A DNA stretch of 64,000 bases from a bacterium (GTDB lineage Bacteria; Electryoneota; RPQS01): NCBI GenBank assembly GCA_016721565.1, contig JADKHW010000001.1, positions 620,001-684,000 of the forward strand, given 5' to 3'. A program made the position numbers and the translations under genes. A model generated the notes under the pieces. It saw only the letters and a program-made list of their open reading frames with translations, searched no databases and was not told the DNA's origin. Of the stretch, positions 36,893-47,658 are shown in pieces; position 1 is the stretch's first letter; each line of letters begins with the position of its first letter.

Positions 36893-38205
36893 CTATATGC
36901 CATAACGAAATGCCTGCGGATAGAGGGGAAAGCCGCTCGTCAACTCGTGGACTTGAGCTTTCACCTTACCGAGAACTTCTTCGGAATCAAGATTCTGCAC
37001 GACCAAGTCAATCAATTCAGCGATCTTCTTCATTTCAGTGGCACCCATGCCGCGCGAAGTGACTGCCGGTGAACCGATGCGAACACCGGATGTGACCAGC
37101 GGTTTCTGCGGATCATAGGGAACCATATTCTTATTGACTGTAATATCTGCAGCTTCAAGCGCTTTCTCAGCGGCCTTGCCAGTCTTGCCCATCGGAGAAA
37201 GATCAAGCAGAACAAGATGTGTATCTGTCCCGCCGGAAACCACTTTATACCCTCGCGACATCATCTCGTCCGCAAGGATCTTAGCATTCTCGACAACCTT
37301 GCGAGCGTAGTCACGGAACTCAGGTTTTGAAGCTTCACCAAACGCGACGGCCTTGCCCGCAATCACATGCATCAAAGGACCACCTTGAACGCCCGGGAAA
37401 ACCCAACTATCAAAAGCATCCCAGTAGCTCTTCGGCTTGGGCATTCCAGATAGCAACAGTTCCCCACCCTCCTCATTCGATAACACAATACCACCTCGCG
37501 GACCACGCAGCGTTTTATGAGTAGTAGATGTGACAGCATGACAATACGGCAAGACATCAGGATGAACCTTGCCTGCCACCAAACCAGAGAAGTGTGACAT
37601 ATCACAAATCAAATACGCACCGATCTCATCTGCAATCTCGCGAAACTTCGCAAGCTCCCAACTGCGCGGATAAGCCGACGAGCCGGTCATGATCAACTTG
37701 GTTTGTGCTCCCGCGCTTTAGCAGCAACGTCATCCATGTCTATACGGTTCGTATCGCGAGTAACGCCGTAGCTGACAACTTCAAAGAGTCGACCTGAAAA
37801 ATTTACAGGTGAACCGTGCGTTAGGTGTCCACCGTGGGCGAGATCCATACCGAGAATTTTGTCACCAGGCTTCAACAATGTGAAGTAAACCGCCATATTG
37901 GCCTGCGCACCGGAGTGCGGCTGCACGTTGGCCCACTTCGCACCGAACAGCTCTTTTGCACGTTCAATGGCAAGTGTTTCTACTTCATCTACATATTTGC
38001 AACCACCATAATACCTTTTGCCCGGAAGGCCTTCGGCATACTTGTTCGTCATCACATTGCCCATTGCCTCCAGCACGGCAGGTGAAACGAAATTTTCAGA
38101 GGCGATTAATTCAAGCCCTTCGTTTTGCCGCACACGTTCGCGATCGATTATTGCGGCAACTGACGGATCACTGTGACCCAATATGTTCTTAAGATGTGCG
38201 CTCAT
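36893..38205 (-). CDS. glyA: Serine hydroxymethyltransferase (frameshifted)
   Basis: This PLP enzyme interconverts serine and glycine and feeds tetrahydrofolate one-carbon units. The 5' part holds IASENFVSPAVLEAMG, NKYAEGLPGKRYYGGC and PHSGAQANMAVY. After AREHKP one base is missing near 37696-37698 (CCAAAG expected, CCAAG present). The other frame continues with LIMTGSSAYPR, CDMSHFSGLVAGKVHPD, the PLP lysine in TSTTHKTLRGPRGG, and TSGVRIGSPAVTSRGMG. Repaired length is about 437 residues, slightly above the usual 420. It is usually essential or important, so the break is probably an error. Confidence 0.96.
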
Positions 38206-38211
38206 GTTGAA

Positions 38212-39462
38212 TTAGTCCCGCAGTTTGCGCTGTTCACGTTTGAACCAGCGCTCATGCATATCAAGTTGTAAATAAAATCTGCCAAAGCTTTCAGTTACGT
38301 CAACATCCGATGCAGAACGCTGCCCGAGTTCAAGTGCCACATGAAGCTTTCCGGATTGCTGAACCAAGGGCATTGTCAGTCCAAGTGACAACGCCATTTC
38401 ACTTACATCTCCTGTCAAAGAGCCCGTATTCACTTGCCACGGCTGCTGACGATATGCAAGGCCAGCGCGATAGTCCCAACGATCAAAGCCCTCGTCCGTC
38501 AAACGCGTGCCACCAAGTTTTTCAACTCCCAACATTGCTGAAAATGCATCGCGATCCTCTAGACCGGAGTTCTCGAACATCGGGCCATAGTGCTTAACGG
38601 TCCAACTTTGTTGCTTCGCATCAAAGTATGCCGCCCAATTGGGTGCCCAATGGTAACCTACGCCAAGACCAAATTCGCCGGGTCGTGTGCCGTTCGATTC
38701 CTTGAACAATCGCTCACCACCGTGATTCACCGAGCGTTCATAGTCCCAATTGCCGTCAGCTTCTGACTTCCAGAAACCGCCGACGCTCAATTTTTCTGAC
38801 GGTCGAGCAAGGAAAGACAGTCCGCCCCAGAATCCGCTAAAGCGTTGCACGTCGTGATAGTACACGTCGCGCGGCCCCGATGAACTGCCCGACGATGCAA
38901 AGTCCAAAGAGTGATTGACTTCGAGATACGTTGAAGCAAACGCAACTGTCGTACCGAGTGCGAGTTTGTCGGAGAGCTTCACTGCATGATCCCAACGAAT
39001 ATCCGTACTGCTTCCCAACCAGACTTTGCGGCTTTCATATTTTTCATAAACCGTGCCACTATCCGACGCAAACCCGAGACTGTCTTGGCCGAATAAACGA
39101 ACGTCTGTGCGCGAAACAGGATCGATACCGATACCCATTTTGTAGCGTGGATGCACATTGAGATAAAGACGAAACGCCTGCCAGCCAAATTCGCTATCAG
39201 TATCGGAAGTGTTCTTGTCTTTTGTGCCGTACAGACCTCCGAAGAAACCAACCCGTAAAGTCGCTCCTGTTGTGTAAGCCGCGGCGGCAGGGTTTTCGGA
39301 ATGCATCCCAAGACTGTCCCAAATTGCTAGGCCCGCACCGCCTAAACCGACAGCGCGAACACCACCTGCTACGATTCGATCACCAGTTGCCTGTGTTCCA
39401 AAAATGGAACCACCAGCAAACGCACAACTTGAGATAACAAGTGTGAGGATTAGGATTCTCAT
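38212..39462 (-). CDS. Outer-membrane beta-barrel protein (OmpP1/FadL or PorV-like)
   Basis: The 416-residue protein has a signal peptide (MRILILTLVISSCAFAGG) and then GVRAVGLGGAGLAIWDS...NPAAAAY, the N-terminal pattern shared by PorV and FadL-like barrels in FCB bacteria. Many amphipathic strands follow (GLAYRQQPWQVNTG, KLHVALELGQRS) and a C-terminal FGRFYLQLDMHERWF. ATG at 39462 overlaps the preceding stop by four bases. It probably resides in the outer membrane as a channel or secretion partner; substrate is unknown. Confidence 0.72.
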   Translation of the reverse strand: MRILILTLVISSCAFAGGSIFGTQATGDRIVAGGVRAVGLGGAGLAIWDSLGMHSENPAAAAYTTGATLRVGFFGGLYGTKDKNTSDTDSEFGWQAFRLYLNVHPRYKMGIGIDPVSRTDVRLFGQDSLGFASDSGTVYEKYESRKVWLGSSTDIRWDHAVKLSDKLALGTTVAFASTYLEVNHSLDFASSGSSSGPRDVYYHDVQRFSGFWGGLSFLARPSEKLSVGGFWKSEADGNWDYERSVNHGGERLFKESNGTRPGEFGLGVGYHWAPNWAAYFDAKQQSWTVKHYGPMFENSGLEDRDAFSAMLGVEKLGGTRLTDEGFDRWDYRAGLAYRQQPWQVNTGSLTGDVSEMALSLGLTMPLVQQSGKLHVALELGQRSASDVDVTESFGRFYLQLDMHERWFKREQRKLRD

Positions 39463-40671
39463 GGCTCCACCCACCAAATCTCAAGGCGCCGACGCAGCCA
39501 ATCCACCTCGCTATCATGACCGTGGAAGAATTGTCTCGTCAGCACATCGTTCTCGAGAGCAGCTTGAACAGAATAGCCACCATTCAAATCAGGATTGCCA
39601 ACCATACCTGCAAGTGTGTTAGTAACTTCAAATGCAAGCTCAACGTTATCCGATTCATAGGCCGTTGAACTCACAGCGATGAAGCTCTGAATCGCACTAT
39701 CAGGATTGGCGAACCATGTTGTATCCGTCAGTGATGCATCTTTGTAGAGAATATTTGAGCCAGTATAGGTCAAACTATTAGGCGCGCTCAGATCGGCATA
39801 AAGATGAACCCATGCACGCACAACTGTACGAAGCGGATTTGACGTTACACTATCCAAAGGGAAGTACAAGCAGTGCTCTGCGATAGACGCCTTGACTGAT
39901 ACGCAAATGATGTGCGAGTGAATCACTCGAATCAGAAGCCATGTAACCGTCATCAATTGCCAAGAGAGTGTCTCCCCATGCAACTGCGGCGAAGCTTGAA
40001 TCCTCGGGGAATTCAGTTCCGGTCATTTCCAACTGAACTGAATAGTTCGTCGCACCTTCGGCGGACTGGATACCAACGATGACATCAGGGTTTTCTGCTT
40101 CAAGCAAGATTCCATAATTCAAGCTATCATCTAAGAGCCAATCTTCAAAGATTGAGTCAGGGACTTCCCAATAGATTGCGGTTGGCAAAACGGAATCAGG
40201 GACAATTTCGTTTGTCGGCAAGAGCAATGTGTCAATCACAGGATAGTTCGCGCGATTCGGCAGTGCACTCTCGCGAAGTGAATCCTCATCCCACGGCTCG
40301 GTAATTTGTTTGATCAGCATGCGCAAGTCGGGAGCATTGCCGCGGCCGGGATAGACCTGATCAACGCGGAAACGAATGCGCGCCGTGTCAACGGTCACAC
40401 TATCCGGCAGGATGTCATTGGGCTGAAAACGAATCGCAGAGACAACCTTGAAATCAGCGGTTTCACCGATTTGCAGGGTTGAGCCGCGGCCCGCCGAAAG
40501 GTTGAGGTCCCATTCTGCAGAGTGTGTCGCGGCAATCACGGTCTTGCCTTCCGTGCCAGCGGGACTAACGGGTATGGCATCCGCTCCTGTGTCGGATTCG
40601 CGCTGGGAACAACCGGCCAGCAAGAATACGGCAGTCAGGGCAAGCCATCGTATGATGCTCGTTGATTGCAA
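39459..40671 (-). CDS. Exported lipoprotein of unknown function (frameshifted)
   Basis: The product starts with a lipoprotein signal (IIRWLALTAVFLLAGC, lipobox LAGC). Two similar all-beta halves follow: the first around RIRFRVDQVYPGRGN and YGILLEAENPDV, the second around TVVRAWVHLYADLSAPN and ELAFEVTNTLAGM. This resembles tandem DNRLRE-type beta-sandwich modules. The frame breaks near 39858-39866: adjusting one base joins RRALLV to FPLDSVTSNPLR. Repaired length is about 403 residues. The start is a TTG at 40671 without strong ribosome-binding site. It is followed by a barrel gene, so both may sit at the outer membrane. Confidence 0.65.
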
Positions 40672-40687
40672 TTGAGTAATATGAAGT

Positions 40688-40730
40688 GAAAAAAAGAACT
40701 CGAATCGAGATTCGGCGCGAGGTTGCCGAA
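40688..40730 (-). terminator. Rho-independent terminator after the LAB_N gene
   Basis: On the minus strand ATTCGGC/GCCGAAT and then CTCGATTCGAG form stems directly after the LAB_N stop, followed by TTCTTTTTTT (T-run at 40689-40695). Confidence 0.7.
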
Positions 40731-40731
40731 T

Positions 40732-41031
40732 TTAGGCCGACGGCACAGGAGAGCCGGGTCGAAGTGCGAATCGCAAGTTGCGGATATAAATCACCATCGC
40801 AAGCAGATAACCTGCGATGAAGACAGGGTCTTTGCGGACGGTCGCATACAAGAGTAAGACGAGCGCACCAACAATTGAAAAGTACCAGAACGATTTAGGA
40901 ATCACCGTACGCTTGGCGCGTTCAGTTGCAATCCATTGGAGAATGAACCGCATGAAAAACAGAGCCTGTCCCACCAAGCCGACAATGGTCCAGACGTCAA
41001 CCTCGATCTCCCCAATGAACGGCAACGTCAT
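40732..41031 (-). CDS. LAB_N domain membrane protein (lipid A biosynthesis associated)
   Basis: This 99-residue protein has about three membrane helices and the LAB_N features VGLVGQALFFMRFILQWIATERAKR and VIPKSFWYFSIVGALVLLLYA. In some bacteria the domain forms the N-terminus of LpxB or stands alone beside glycan-lipid genes. It may act in lipid A or polyprenyl-phosphate modification, but no function is proven. It follows rho by three bases, an association that could simply be co-transcription. Confidence 0.85.
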   Translation of the reverse strand: MTLPFIGEIEVDVWTIVGLVGQALFFMRFILQWIATERAKRTVIPKSFWYFSIVGALVLLLYATVRKDPVFIAGYLLAMVIYIRNLRFALRPGSPVPSA

Positions 41032-41034
41032 CGT

Positions 41035-42284
41035 TTATGACTTCGTCATCAGTTCGAAGAACTCGGCGTTCGAACGTGTATCGCGCATCTTGTCGAGAAT
41101 AAACTTCATCGACTCGACTGAGTTGTTGTGATCAAGGACGCTACGGAGCGCGTACATCTTTTGCAACACCAATGGCGAAAGCAACTGCTCTTCGCGGCGC
41201 GTGCCGGAACGCAGGACGTCAATGGCAGGGAAGATGCGGTACTCGGCGAGTCTGCGGTCGAGCACAAGCTCAAGATTGCCGGTGCCTTTGAACTCTTCAA
41301 AAATAACTTCGTCGGCACGCGAGCCGGTTTCGATCAAGGCAGTAGCAAGAATCGTCAAACTTCCTCCCTCTTCAATGTTGCGCGCGGCACCAAAGAACCG
41401 TTTAGGCTCGTAGAGCGCGCTGGCATCAATACCGCCGGACAGAACGCGGCCAGAATGCGGCATAACGGCATTATGCGCACGAGCAAGTCGCGTGATGGAG
41501 TCAAGCAGTACAACAACGTTCTTACCCATCTCGACCATGCGCTTGGCTCGCTCCAGCACCATGTTGGCTACTTGAACGTGACGCTCGGCTTTCTCATCAA
41601 AGGTCGAGAAACGACCTCACCTTTGACCGAGCGCTCCATGTCCGTGACTTCTTCCGGGCGCTCGTCGATTAACAATACAAGCAATTCGATATCAGGATGG
41701 TTCGTCGTAATGGCGTTGGCAATCTTCTGCAAGATAATCGTTTTACCTGTACGCGGCGGCGCAACCACCAAACCACGCTGGCCCATACCAACAGGAGCGA
41801 AAACGTCAATCACACGCAAAGTAAGATCTTTGGAATCTAACTCCATCTTGAACTTGTTGTTCGGATAGATAGGAGTCAGATCATCAAAATGAACGATTTC
41901 TTTGGCGACGTCCGGATTCGTTCCGTTCACGCCATGCACCTTTAGGAGTGCAAAGAAGCGTTCACCCTCCTTGGGAGGCCTGACTTGACCTGCAATCAGA
42001 TGTCCGGTTCGCAAACCAAATCGCTTGATTTGCGACGGCGAAACGTACACATCGTCAGGGCTTGGCAAATAGGACGCAGGTGCGCTACGCAGAAAACCGT
42101 AGCCGTCAGGCAGAATTTCCAAAACGCCGCTGGCGGTCAAGACATCATCTTTTGCGGACTGGCGATTGAGGATCTTGAAGATCAACTCATGCTTAGGCAG
42201 ACCGGACGTTTCTTGCACCTCGAGCTGCTTGCCCAAGGTAATCAAGTCCGGCACAGTCATTGCCTGAAGTGTTGAAATATCCAT
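41035..42284 (-). CDS. rho: Transcription termination factor Rho (frameshifted)
   Basis: Rho is the hexameric RNA helicase that ends transcription. The 5' frame has the N-terminal Rho domain, an RNA-binding cold-shock-like fold (GVLEILPDGYGFLRS), Walker A APPRTGKT, and LLIDERPEEVTDM. A base is missing near 41607-41610: repair turns VVSRPLM into VVSSTFDEKAERHVQVANMV, after which MGKNVVVLLDSITRLARAHN, GGIDASAL, RFFGAARNIEEGGSLTI and DRRLAEYRIFPAID follow. Repaired length is about 417 residues, normal for Rho without insertions. The gene begins 94 bases from murI; no promoter could be read with confidence in that gap. Confidence 0.97.
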
Positions 42285-42378
42285 AGGTTGAAGGGGAAAG
42301 GTAGGTTTTGGATCAGGTGGGGAGTGTTCTGGTCAATGACAAAGCAAAGACTGTGTCAATTTCCAGAAGTGGGGTTAG

Positions 42379-43206
42379 TTAGGGCAGGGCGACAGCCTTA
42401 GCGAGCCGTTCAACGGACACGGCTTCAATCGAAATATTACTGGTATTGGAAAATAGGGTCTCAACAACTCGATAGAGCGCATCTGTGACATCGCTCGAAA
42501 AAACCTTGACGCTCCCCGGTCCGGTTCGCTCAAGTGAGTGATGTGACTCAAGCCATTGGTCAAGCTCTACAGATGCTGCAAGTGGCGTGTCCACAAGTGT
42601 GACATTGGGACCCATCGCGTGCTGAATATGCTCGCGGAAATACTCGTAGTGCGTACAGCCGAGCACAACCGTATCAACTTTCGCCTCAATAAGTCCACCT
42701 AAGTAGTGTTCGACAATTGAACGCGGAATATCACCTTCTGTCCAGCCGTCTTCAACCAGTGGAACGAGCAAGGGGCAACCTTGAGATGTGACTTCAACTC
42801 CCGGCAGCAACTCATTCAATACGAGCGAATAGGTGTTTCGTTTAACCGTCGCTGATGTCGCTAGCACACCAATGCGTTTGTTCTTGGTTGCGCGAGTAGC
42901 AGCGGCGGCTGTCGGATGCAGGACATTGATTACAGGAACAGACAGAACGCGCTCGACTTCAGGAAGCGCAACTGCGGAAACGGTGTTGCAGGCAATGACT
43001 CCGGCTTTCGGTTCGTGCTCTTTCAGAAAGCTCGCGGACTCGCAAGCATAGCGAGTAATCAAATTTGGGCTCAGAGACGCATAAGGCACGCGCGCGCGGT
43101 CGGCAAAAAAGACAAAATGCTCATGCGGCATCATGCGGTGCAGCGCTGCAACTACGGTCAATCCGCCTAAACCGGAATCAAAGACAACTATCGGGTGCTC
43201 GCTCAT
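42379..43206 (-). CDS. murI: Glutamate racemase
   Basis: The 275-residue cytoplasmic enzyme makes D-glutamate for peptidoglycan. It has FDSGLGGLTV (Asp10 region), ARVPYASLS, the first catalytic cysteine in ACNTVSA, PLVEDGW, and the second cysteine in LGCTHYEYF. The usual GDTARVPYG reads ADRARVPYA here, a minor variation. The start overlaps the amidase stop by four bases, so two peptidoglycan genes are coupled. Confidence 0.94.
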   Translation of the reverse strand: MSEHPIVVFDSGLGGLTVVAALHRMMPHEHFVFFADRARVPYASLSPNLITRYACESASFLKEHEPKAGVIACNTVSAVALPEVERVLSVPVINVLHPTAAAATRATKNKRIGVLATSATVKRNTYSLVLNELLPGVEVTSQGCPLLVPLVEDGWTEGDIPRSIVEHYLGGLIEAKVDTVVLGCTHYEYFREHIQHAMGPNVTLVDTPLAASVELDQWLESHHSLERTGPGSVKVFSSDVTDALYRVVETLFSNTSNISIEAVSVERLAKAVALP

Positions 43207-44397
43207 CGGGCGGCGGATTCCATTTCAGTTTTCATTTTCACAATCGACATCGCAATCGCGTCAGCAATCCGCTGGCGGCCACGCTCGGCGCCAAGAAGTC
43301 GTGCATCGTCAGGATTTGACAAATAACCACACTCGAGCAGAATTGCGGGCATAGAAGCGCCCATCAATACATAAAACCCGGCCTGATCGACACCGCGGAT
43401 GTTCATCCCCGCATCGCGCTTCAGTTCATCGAGCACAATTTCTGCCCAAGATCTCGCTGTCGTGCAAATACTGGCTTGTGGCCATTGAGAGCAAAATGTA
43501 GTTCTCTTCGGTCATGGCCTCGTATTGCTCTGCATCGCGTTCAAGTTCAACGACTTGGTTTTCTCGAGCCGCAACATTGATAGCACGGTCAGACTTTGCA
43601 GGCTTTAGAATGTAACACTCCGCGCCGCCAATACCCGGATCAGTATAGTTGTTGCAGTGAATGGAGATGAACAAATCACCCGCTTCAGCATTGGCTTGCC
43701 GTGTACGCTCGCCCAAAGTCAAGAAGCGATCTTCTTTGCGGGTGACGATGACTGGAATCCCCTTTGACTTTAATGTCATTTCGGCCCGTCGCGCAATATC
43801 GAGTACAACATCTTTCTCGTCCATATCCAGCAGACCTTTGCATCCGGGGTCTTTTCCACCGTGCCCAGGATCGAGAATGACCTTGCCGAACCTCCAACCG
43901 GATTCCTCGGGCTTAGCTTGCGCAAGCGGTTTGACAACACCGCCTGTCGAATCGGCAATACCCAGTAAGCGAATCACCTCGCCGGATTCACTCAGCTCGA
44001 CTGTGGTCGGGAATAGATCGGGCAGATTCGTCAACGGCAACCACAGTGAGCCATCCCACATTTCAACGGGAACTGCCATTTGGACAAACGCACCATTAAC
44101 CTCACCAAAACTGTTACGCGGCTCCAGTTTGGTCACGCAGTCAGGCGAATCAATTAGATACTTGTCGCGTTCGACCGTAGTTTCAAATCCTGCAAACTTC
44201 CCGAGCATCGCCAGCGGAACGATGCGGATGTCCCCCCTGTTCATAAACGGCAGACGCGTGACGGGGGTTCCAGCCAGATCCGTCACCAGAATATTTGCCG
44301 CAAAGGCACCCGTTGCCAACAACAACCAGGCACACATCGTTAACCAAGATGTGGCAGGCTTAGGGCAAACGAATCTAAAGTGATTCTTGAGGAGCAT
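43203..44397 (-). CDS. N-acetylmuramoyl-L-alanine amidase (Amidase_3), frameshifted
   Basis: The exported hydrolase has a signal segment (CAWLLLATGAFAA), an N-terminal region with copper-amine-oxidase-N-like repeats at about 35-150, and an Amidase_3 domain from about 170 with zinc ligands in ILDPGHGGKDPG and SIHCNNY. An extra base in TTGGGCAG (plus-strand CCC, 43445-43447) shifts the frame; removing it gives SEILAEIVLDELKR and the catalytic glutamate in ILLECGYLSNP. Repaired length is about 398 residues. It cleaves the stem peptide from the glycan. It overlaps the upstream GT2 gene by one base and murI by four. Confidence 0.92.
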
Positions 44398-45212
44398 TAG
44401 CGAACGAGCGTTTTAACCAGGGCGCGGAGTGGATCAAAAGCAAAGAAATTGAGATAGGCAGCAAACAGAGTGGTCGGAGGAGCATCGATCTTTTCCAAGA
44501 GAAGGCCAAGGCTGTTGAATTTGCGGCGCTGCTTGCGGACTGTGCCGTGGCCGCCGAGTGAAGCGGAGACCTTATGCCAAAGCCTTGAACACGGAACGTA
44601 GATAGTCTCAACACCATTCGCTTTTGCACGCAGACAGTACTCGACATCTTCGTAGTAGAGTTTGAAGTCGTGATCAAGCACGCCGATCTTTTCAATGACA
44701 TCACGCGGAATCCACAGCGCGCACCCAGTACCCCATCCGGTGATTTGCTCGACTTCATATTGCCCGTTGTCGATTTCGCGAATTCCGCGATGCGCAATGC
44801 GTCCACCCTTCCAAATTCCACCGGCATACCACAGCTTGGTACGATCTCCGGCGTAGAGAATTTTCGGACAGAGAAGCTTATTCGGATTGCGTTTTGCGGC
44901 GGCAAGCAGGTTCGGGAGTGTGTCTGCTTCGAGAATCGTGTCATTGTTCAAGAGCAAAATGACATCGCATCCGTCTTCAAGTGCGACTTTGATTCCGAAA
45001 TTGTTGCCGCCTGCGAAGAGCAAATTTGCTCCGGTTTCAACAATTCTGATTCGGGACCCAAACTCGCTCTTTAGTGCTTTGACGCTGTCATCCTGCGAGC
45101 CGTTGTCAACAACATAGATTGTCGACCAATCCGGCGCGGGAAGCAATGAATGCAAACACTCGCGCGTGTCGCTCAGACCGTTCCAGTTAAGAATTAAGAC
45201 GCCAAGTTTCAT
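44397..45212 (-). CDS. Glycosyltransferase family 2
   Basis: The 271-residue GT2 protein has LGVLILNWNGL, VVDNGSQDDS, LLFAGGNNFGI, LLLNNDTILE as metal site, and LYYEDVEYCLRAK. It belongs to the same broad rhamnosyltransferase-like group as the GT2 genes at 7 and 13 kb. No membrane span is evident. Its neighbours are cell-wall genes, so a cell-envelope glycan is the likely target. The start codon lies eleven bases after the upstream barrel gene stop. Confidence 0.9.
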   Translation of the reverse strand: MKLGVLILNWNGLSDTRECLHSLLPAPDWSTIYVVDNGSQDDSVKALKSEFGSRIRIVETGANLLFAGGNNFGIKVALEDGCDVILLLNNDTILEADTLPNLLAAAKRNPNKLLCPKILYAGDRTKLWYAGGIWKGGRIAHRGIREIDNGQYEVEQITGWGTGCALWIPRDVIEKIGVLDHDFKLYYEDVEYCLRAKANGVETIYVPCSRLWHKVSASLGGHGTVRKQRRKFNSLGLLLEKIDAPPTTLFAAYLNFFAFDPLRALVKTLVR

Positions 45213-45222
45213 AAAATGACTA

Positions 45223-46854
45223 TTAGCGGAAAGCTATAGCCAATGCAAACTCAGTCGTACTGTCACCGTCTTCGCGGCTAAGCCATGCAACTTTCGTTTT
45301 GATGTCCCAATCACCCAAATCAATTGTCAACCATCCTGAAACGCGTGTACCATTGCCTGAAAGAATCTCCAATGGATATGCTCCGGCAACGGTTGATTCG
45401 TAGATTTGCATCGGGGAATCCAGATCGTCAAGCTCAAATGCTGCTACACGTGCTCCGGGTCTTAGCTTGCCTTCCGGACGAACAGCCTGTACATGCAAGT
45501 AATGCCCTTTCCCGGATTCTGCATCAACTGGCGAATTAAAGTGTCTGACCTCAATCCGTGTTGACCAAGTGAGCAAACGAGTCCAAGTCGGATCGATGCG
45601 TAATGCAAAAGTGTTCCGTTCGGAACCCTCATTGCTTCGATTGGCAAAAAATGCACGTGCCTCAAGTTCTGCATTGACAGCGGGGTTGAGAGTCCAGCCA
45701 ACTGTCAACTCGTCTGATTGGCTTGCACCGGACGGCGTGCGATTGCTGTGGATATCGAGAGCAAAGTTATTGATTCCGCGCGTGACACCGATTCGTCCAC
45801 CGATGATTCGGGAATCTTGAAGTGTCTCGCCGAAAGTGAACACACCTTGACTTCGCGGGGCAAAATACTCAGGAGCCGCATACATGGCATAAAACGCGCC
45901 GCACCAATCCTCAGTTCCCCGAGCAAATATAGCCATCCAAGCCGTCTCGCTACCGCTTCGTACGATTTCCGCCGACACTTGAATATCTTGCAAATAGGCA
46001 GAACCGTAGGCAGAAAGAGAATTTGATCGCTTGGCTTGCTCGATTGCGGGTTTAAAGTTATTCGTTTGAGCAAGGATGCCAGCCGAGATATACGCAGTTT
46101 GATATTCAAATGCGCCGCCGAAGGACCGTTCTTCAACTTTATCACGACGATCTATCGTCGATGCGCTCGTAGTGCTCAAGACTCCCGAGAGTACTGCGGG
46201 AACAACTTTCGTATTGGCATTCCATTCGCGCAGGTTTCCAAATGCTGTGACGCGCGCGTCGCCAAGCTCTCTTGTAAGTGCCGCACCACGCAGCCAATTT
46301 GCTTCACGGGACGTTGTTCGCGCGACAATGCCTTTACCAAGAGTAGCATTGGACGTTCTGAAATACGAAAAGCCACGTGACGCACCATATGCGCCACTGG
46401 ACAGAATCCCGAAAGCCCAATCGAGCTGAAAAGTGCCAAGTACGAAAGCAATGTTCGTCGGCGGATGGATACCGGCAAGAGTCAAATGCAGCTCATCGAT
46501 CATGCGAGGATCGTCCACTCTTCTCACTGCAAGCAGGTCGGAACTCAAACGTTTCCCCAAATACGTTGTCAGCCGTGTGCGCGCCCATGTGTCATTCCAC
46601 GATGTCTTGTCACCTGAATGGCGCGACCATTGGAAAGAGGATTGAAAACGAAGACGATTAGGGCCAAAGAGCAAATCTTCTCGGGAACTACCCCGACCAA
46701 ATTCGGGTTTCAGAAGCGAGGTCGCGGCCAGTTCGATTGAATCGGGCAACGCAGATTCGCCGTCAGATGAATTGAGGATATCTTCAATGGCGCCATCCGA
46801 CACCTGACCAAAGAGTATTACGGGCACAAAAAGCAAAAAGACCAGAATTTTCAC
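45223..46854 (-). CDS. Large predicted outer-membrane beta-barrel protein
   Basis: From GTG at 46854 the product is 543 residues with a signal peptide (KILVFLLFVPVILFGQ). Serial amphipathic strands follow (RFQSSFQWSRHSGD, VTAFGNLREWNANT, GRIGVTRGINNFALDIH, GWLTIDLGDWDIKTKVAW) and a C-terminal FALAIAFR strand ending in an aromatic-Arg pair. The layout suggests a barrel of about 16 or more strands. An acidic motif (GAIEDILNSSDGES) precedes the barrel. The start is two bases after the TGA of the upstream barrel gene. I do not recognise a named family. Confidence 0.68.
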   Translation of the reverse strand: MKILVFLLFVPVILFGQVSDGAIEDILNSSDGESALPDSIELAATSLLKPEFGRGSSREDLLFGPNRLRFQSSFQWSRHSGDKTSWNDTWARTRLTTYLGKRLSSDLLAVRRVDDPRMIDELHLTLAGIHPPTNIAFVLGTFQLDWAFGILSSGAYGASRGFSYFRTSNATLGKGIVARTTSREANWLRGAALTRELGDARVTAFGNLREWNANTKVVPAVLSGVLSTTSASTIDRRDKVEERSFGGAFEYQTAYISAGILAQTNNFKPAIEQAKRSNSLSAYGSAYLQDIQVSAEIVRSGSETAWMAIFARGTEDWCGAFYAMYAAPEYFAPRSQGVFTFGETLQDSRIIGGRIGVTRGINNFALDIHSNRTPSGASQSDELTVGWTLNPAVNAELEARAFFANRSNEGSERNTFALRIDPTWTRLLTWSTRIEVRHFNSPVDAESGKGHYLHVQAVRPEGKLRPGARVAAFELDDLDSPMQIYESTVAGAYPLEILSGNGTRVSGWLTIDLGDWDIKTKVAWLSREDGDSTTEFALAIAFR

Positions 46855-46856
46855 GG

Positions 46857-47654
46857 TCAGCGTAAGAGTACATCCAAACCAATTGCGTGGCTTGCACCGA
46901 GATCGCGATGCCATAGCAAGGCATAGTGCACTTGCAAAGCCCGGTGGCGAAGCGAAAACCCGGCGGTATATTCAGCAGGATTGAACCGCGCACCACCACG
47001 AAGTGCAAGCGGTTTCAATACCCGGCTATTGATCCCCATTCGTACTTCCGTCGGCCAACCGGGCTGCTGTTCAAATTCCAGCGCGAACTCCGTACGGTCG
47101 TCGGCATCGAAGAGTAGACCTGCAGCGAGCGATATCGGCAACTCGTCCTCGTAGTTAGACAACTTCGACTGCGAAAGGTTTTTCCAGACTGCTGCGGCCT
47201 TAAGGTCATTGGTAACTTGTCCAACGACGCCGAGGTTAAGAACTGCGGCACACCCTGAAGGTAAACCGTCTATTGCCAATTTGTGCCACGAAGCGGAAAT
47301 CCCTGCCCGAATATCCGGGGCAAAGGCGTAACTTCCCGCCGCGCAAAACTGTTTTTCGGAATAGGCCTTGTCACCCGTTTGACCGTATGAAGCTCCAAAA
47401 TCGGAGTCTTTTACTGACAAGCCGGCAATGACCCGTTCGCTACCGAGTTCAGTAAGGCCATAGGGCTGGTCCCACCAAATTGCAACGTTTTGCTTGAATC
47501 CGATCGCCGGGTTGACAAGGAAACCGCCGGATCGCTCGATTATCAGTCCGGACCCTCCCATCCCAGCAGCAACGGGGTCGGCAATGGGTCGCTCGAATGC
47601 GGCGTTGGCCAAACTACAGCCACCAAGAATAAGCAAATACAAGAATATCCGCAC
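46857..47654 (-). CDS. PorV-like outer-membrane protein
   Basis: From GTG at 47654 the product is about 265 residues with signal peptide (RIFLYLLILGGCSLANAAF), then PIADPVAAGMGGSGLIIERS...NPAIG, the PorV/PorQ/UPF0164-like N-terminal pattern, and amphipathic strands (GFSLRHRALQVHYALLWHRD). A longer start, ATG at 47696, exists but puts 14 residues before the signal; it also shares a CATG with the divergent gene. In Bacteroidota PorV shuttles type IX secretion substrates; homologues in other FCB groups are uncharacterised. It lies back to back with the PorD-like gene. Confidence 0.7.
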   Translation of the reverse strand: MRIFLYLLILGGCSLANAAFERPIADPVAAGMGGSGLIIERSGGFLVNPAIGFKQNVAIWWDQPYGLTELGSERVIAGLSVKDSDFGASYGQTGDKAYSEKQFCAAGSYAFAPDIRAGISASWHKLAIDGLPSGCAAVLNLGVVGQVTNDLKAAAVWKNLSQSKLSNYEDELPISLAAGLLFDADDRTEFALEFEQQPGWPTEVRMGINSRVLKPLALRGGARFNPAEYTAGFSLRHRALQVHYALLWHRDLGASHAIGLDVLLR

Positions 47655-47658
47655 CGCC

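Noticed and set aside
43661..44383. 240-codon plus-strand open frame opposite the amidase gene
   Set aside because: It lies wholly inside a gene with clear amidase motifs and has no recognisable domain or start signal.
44375..44944. 189-codon minus-strand frame inside the GT2 gene
   Set aside because: It overlaps a GT2 gene with all its motifs in another frame; Ser/Arg-rich composition is typical of a shadow frame.
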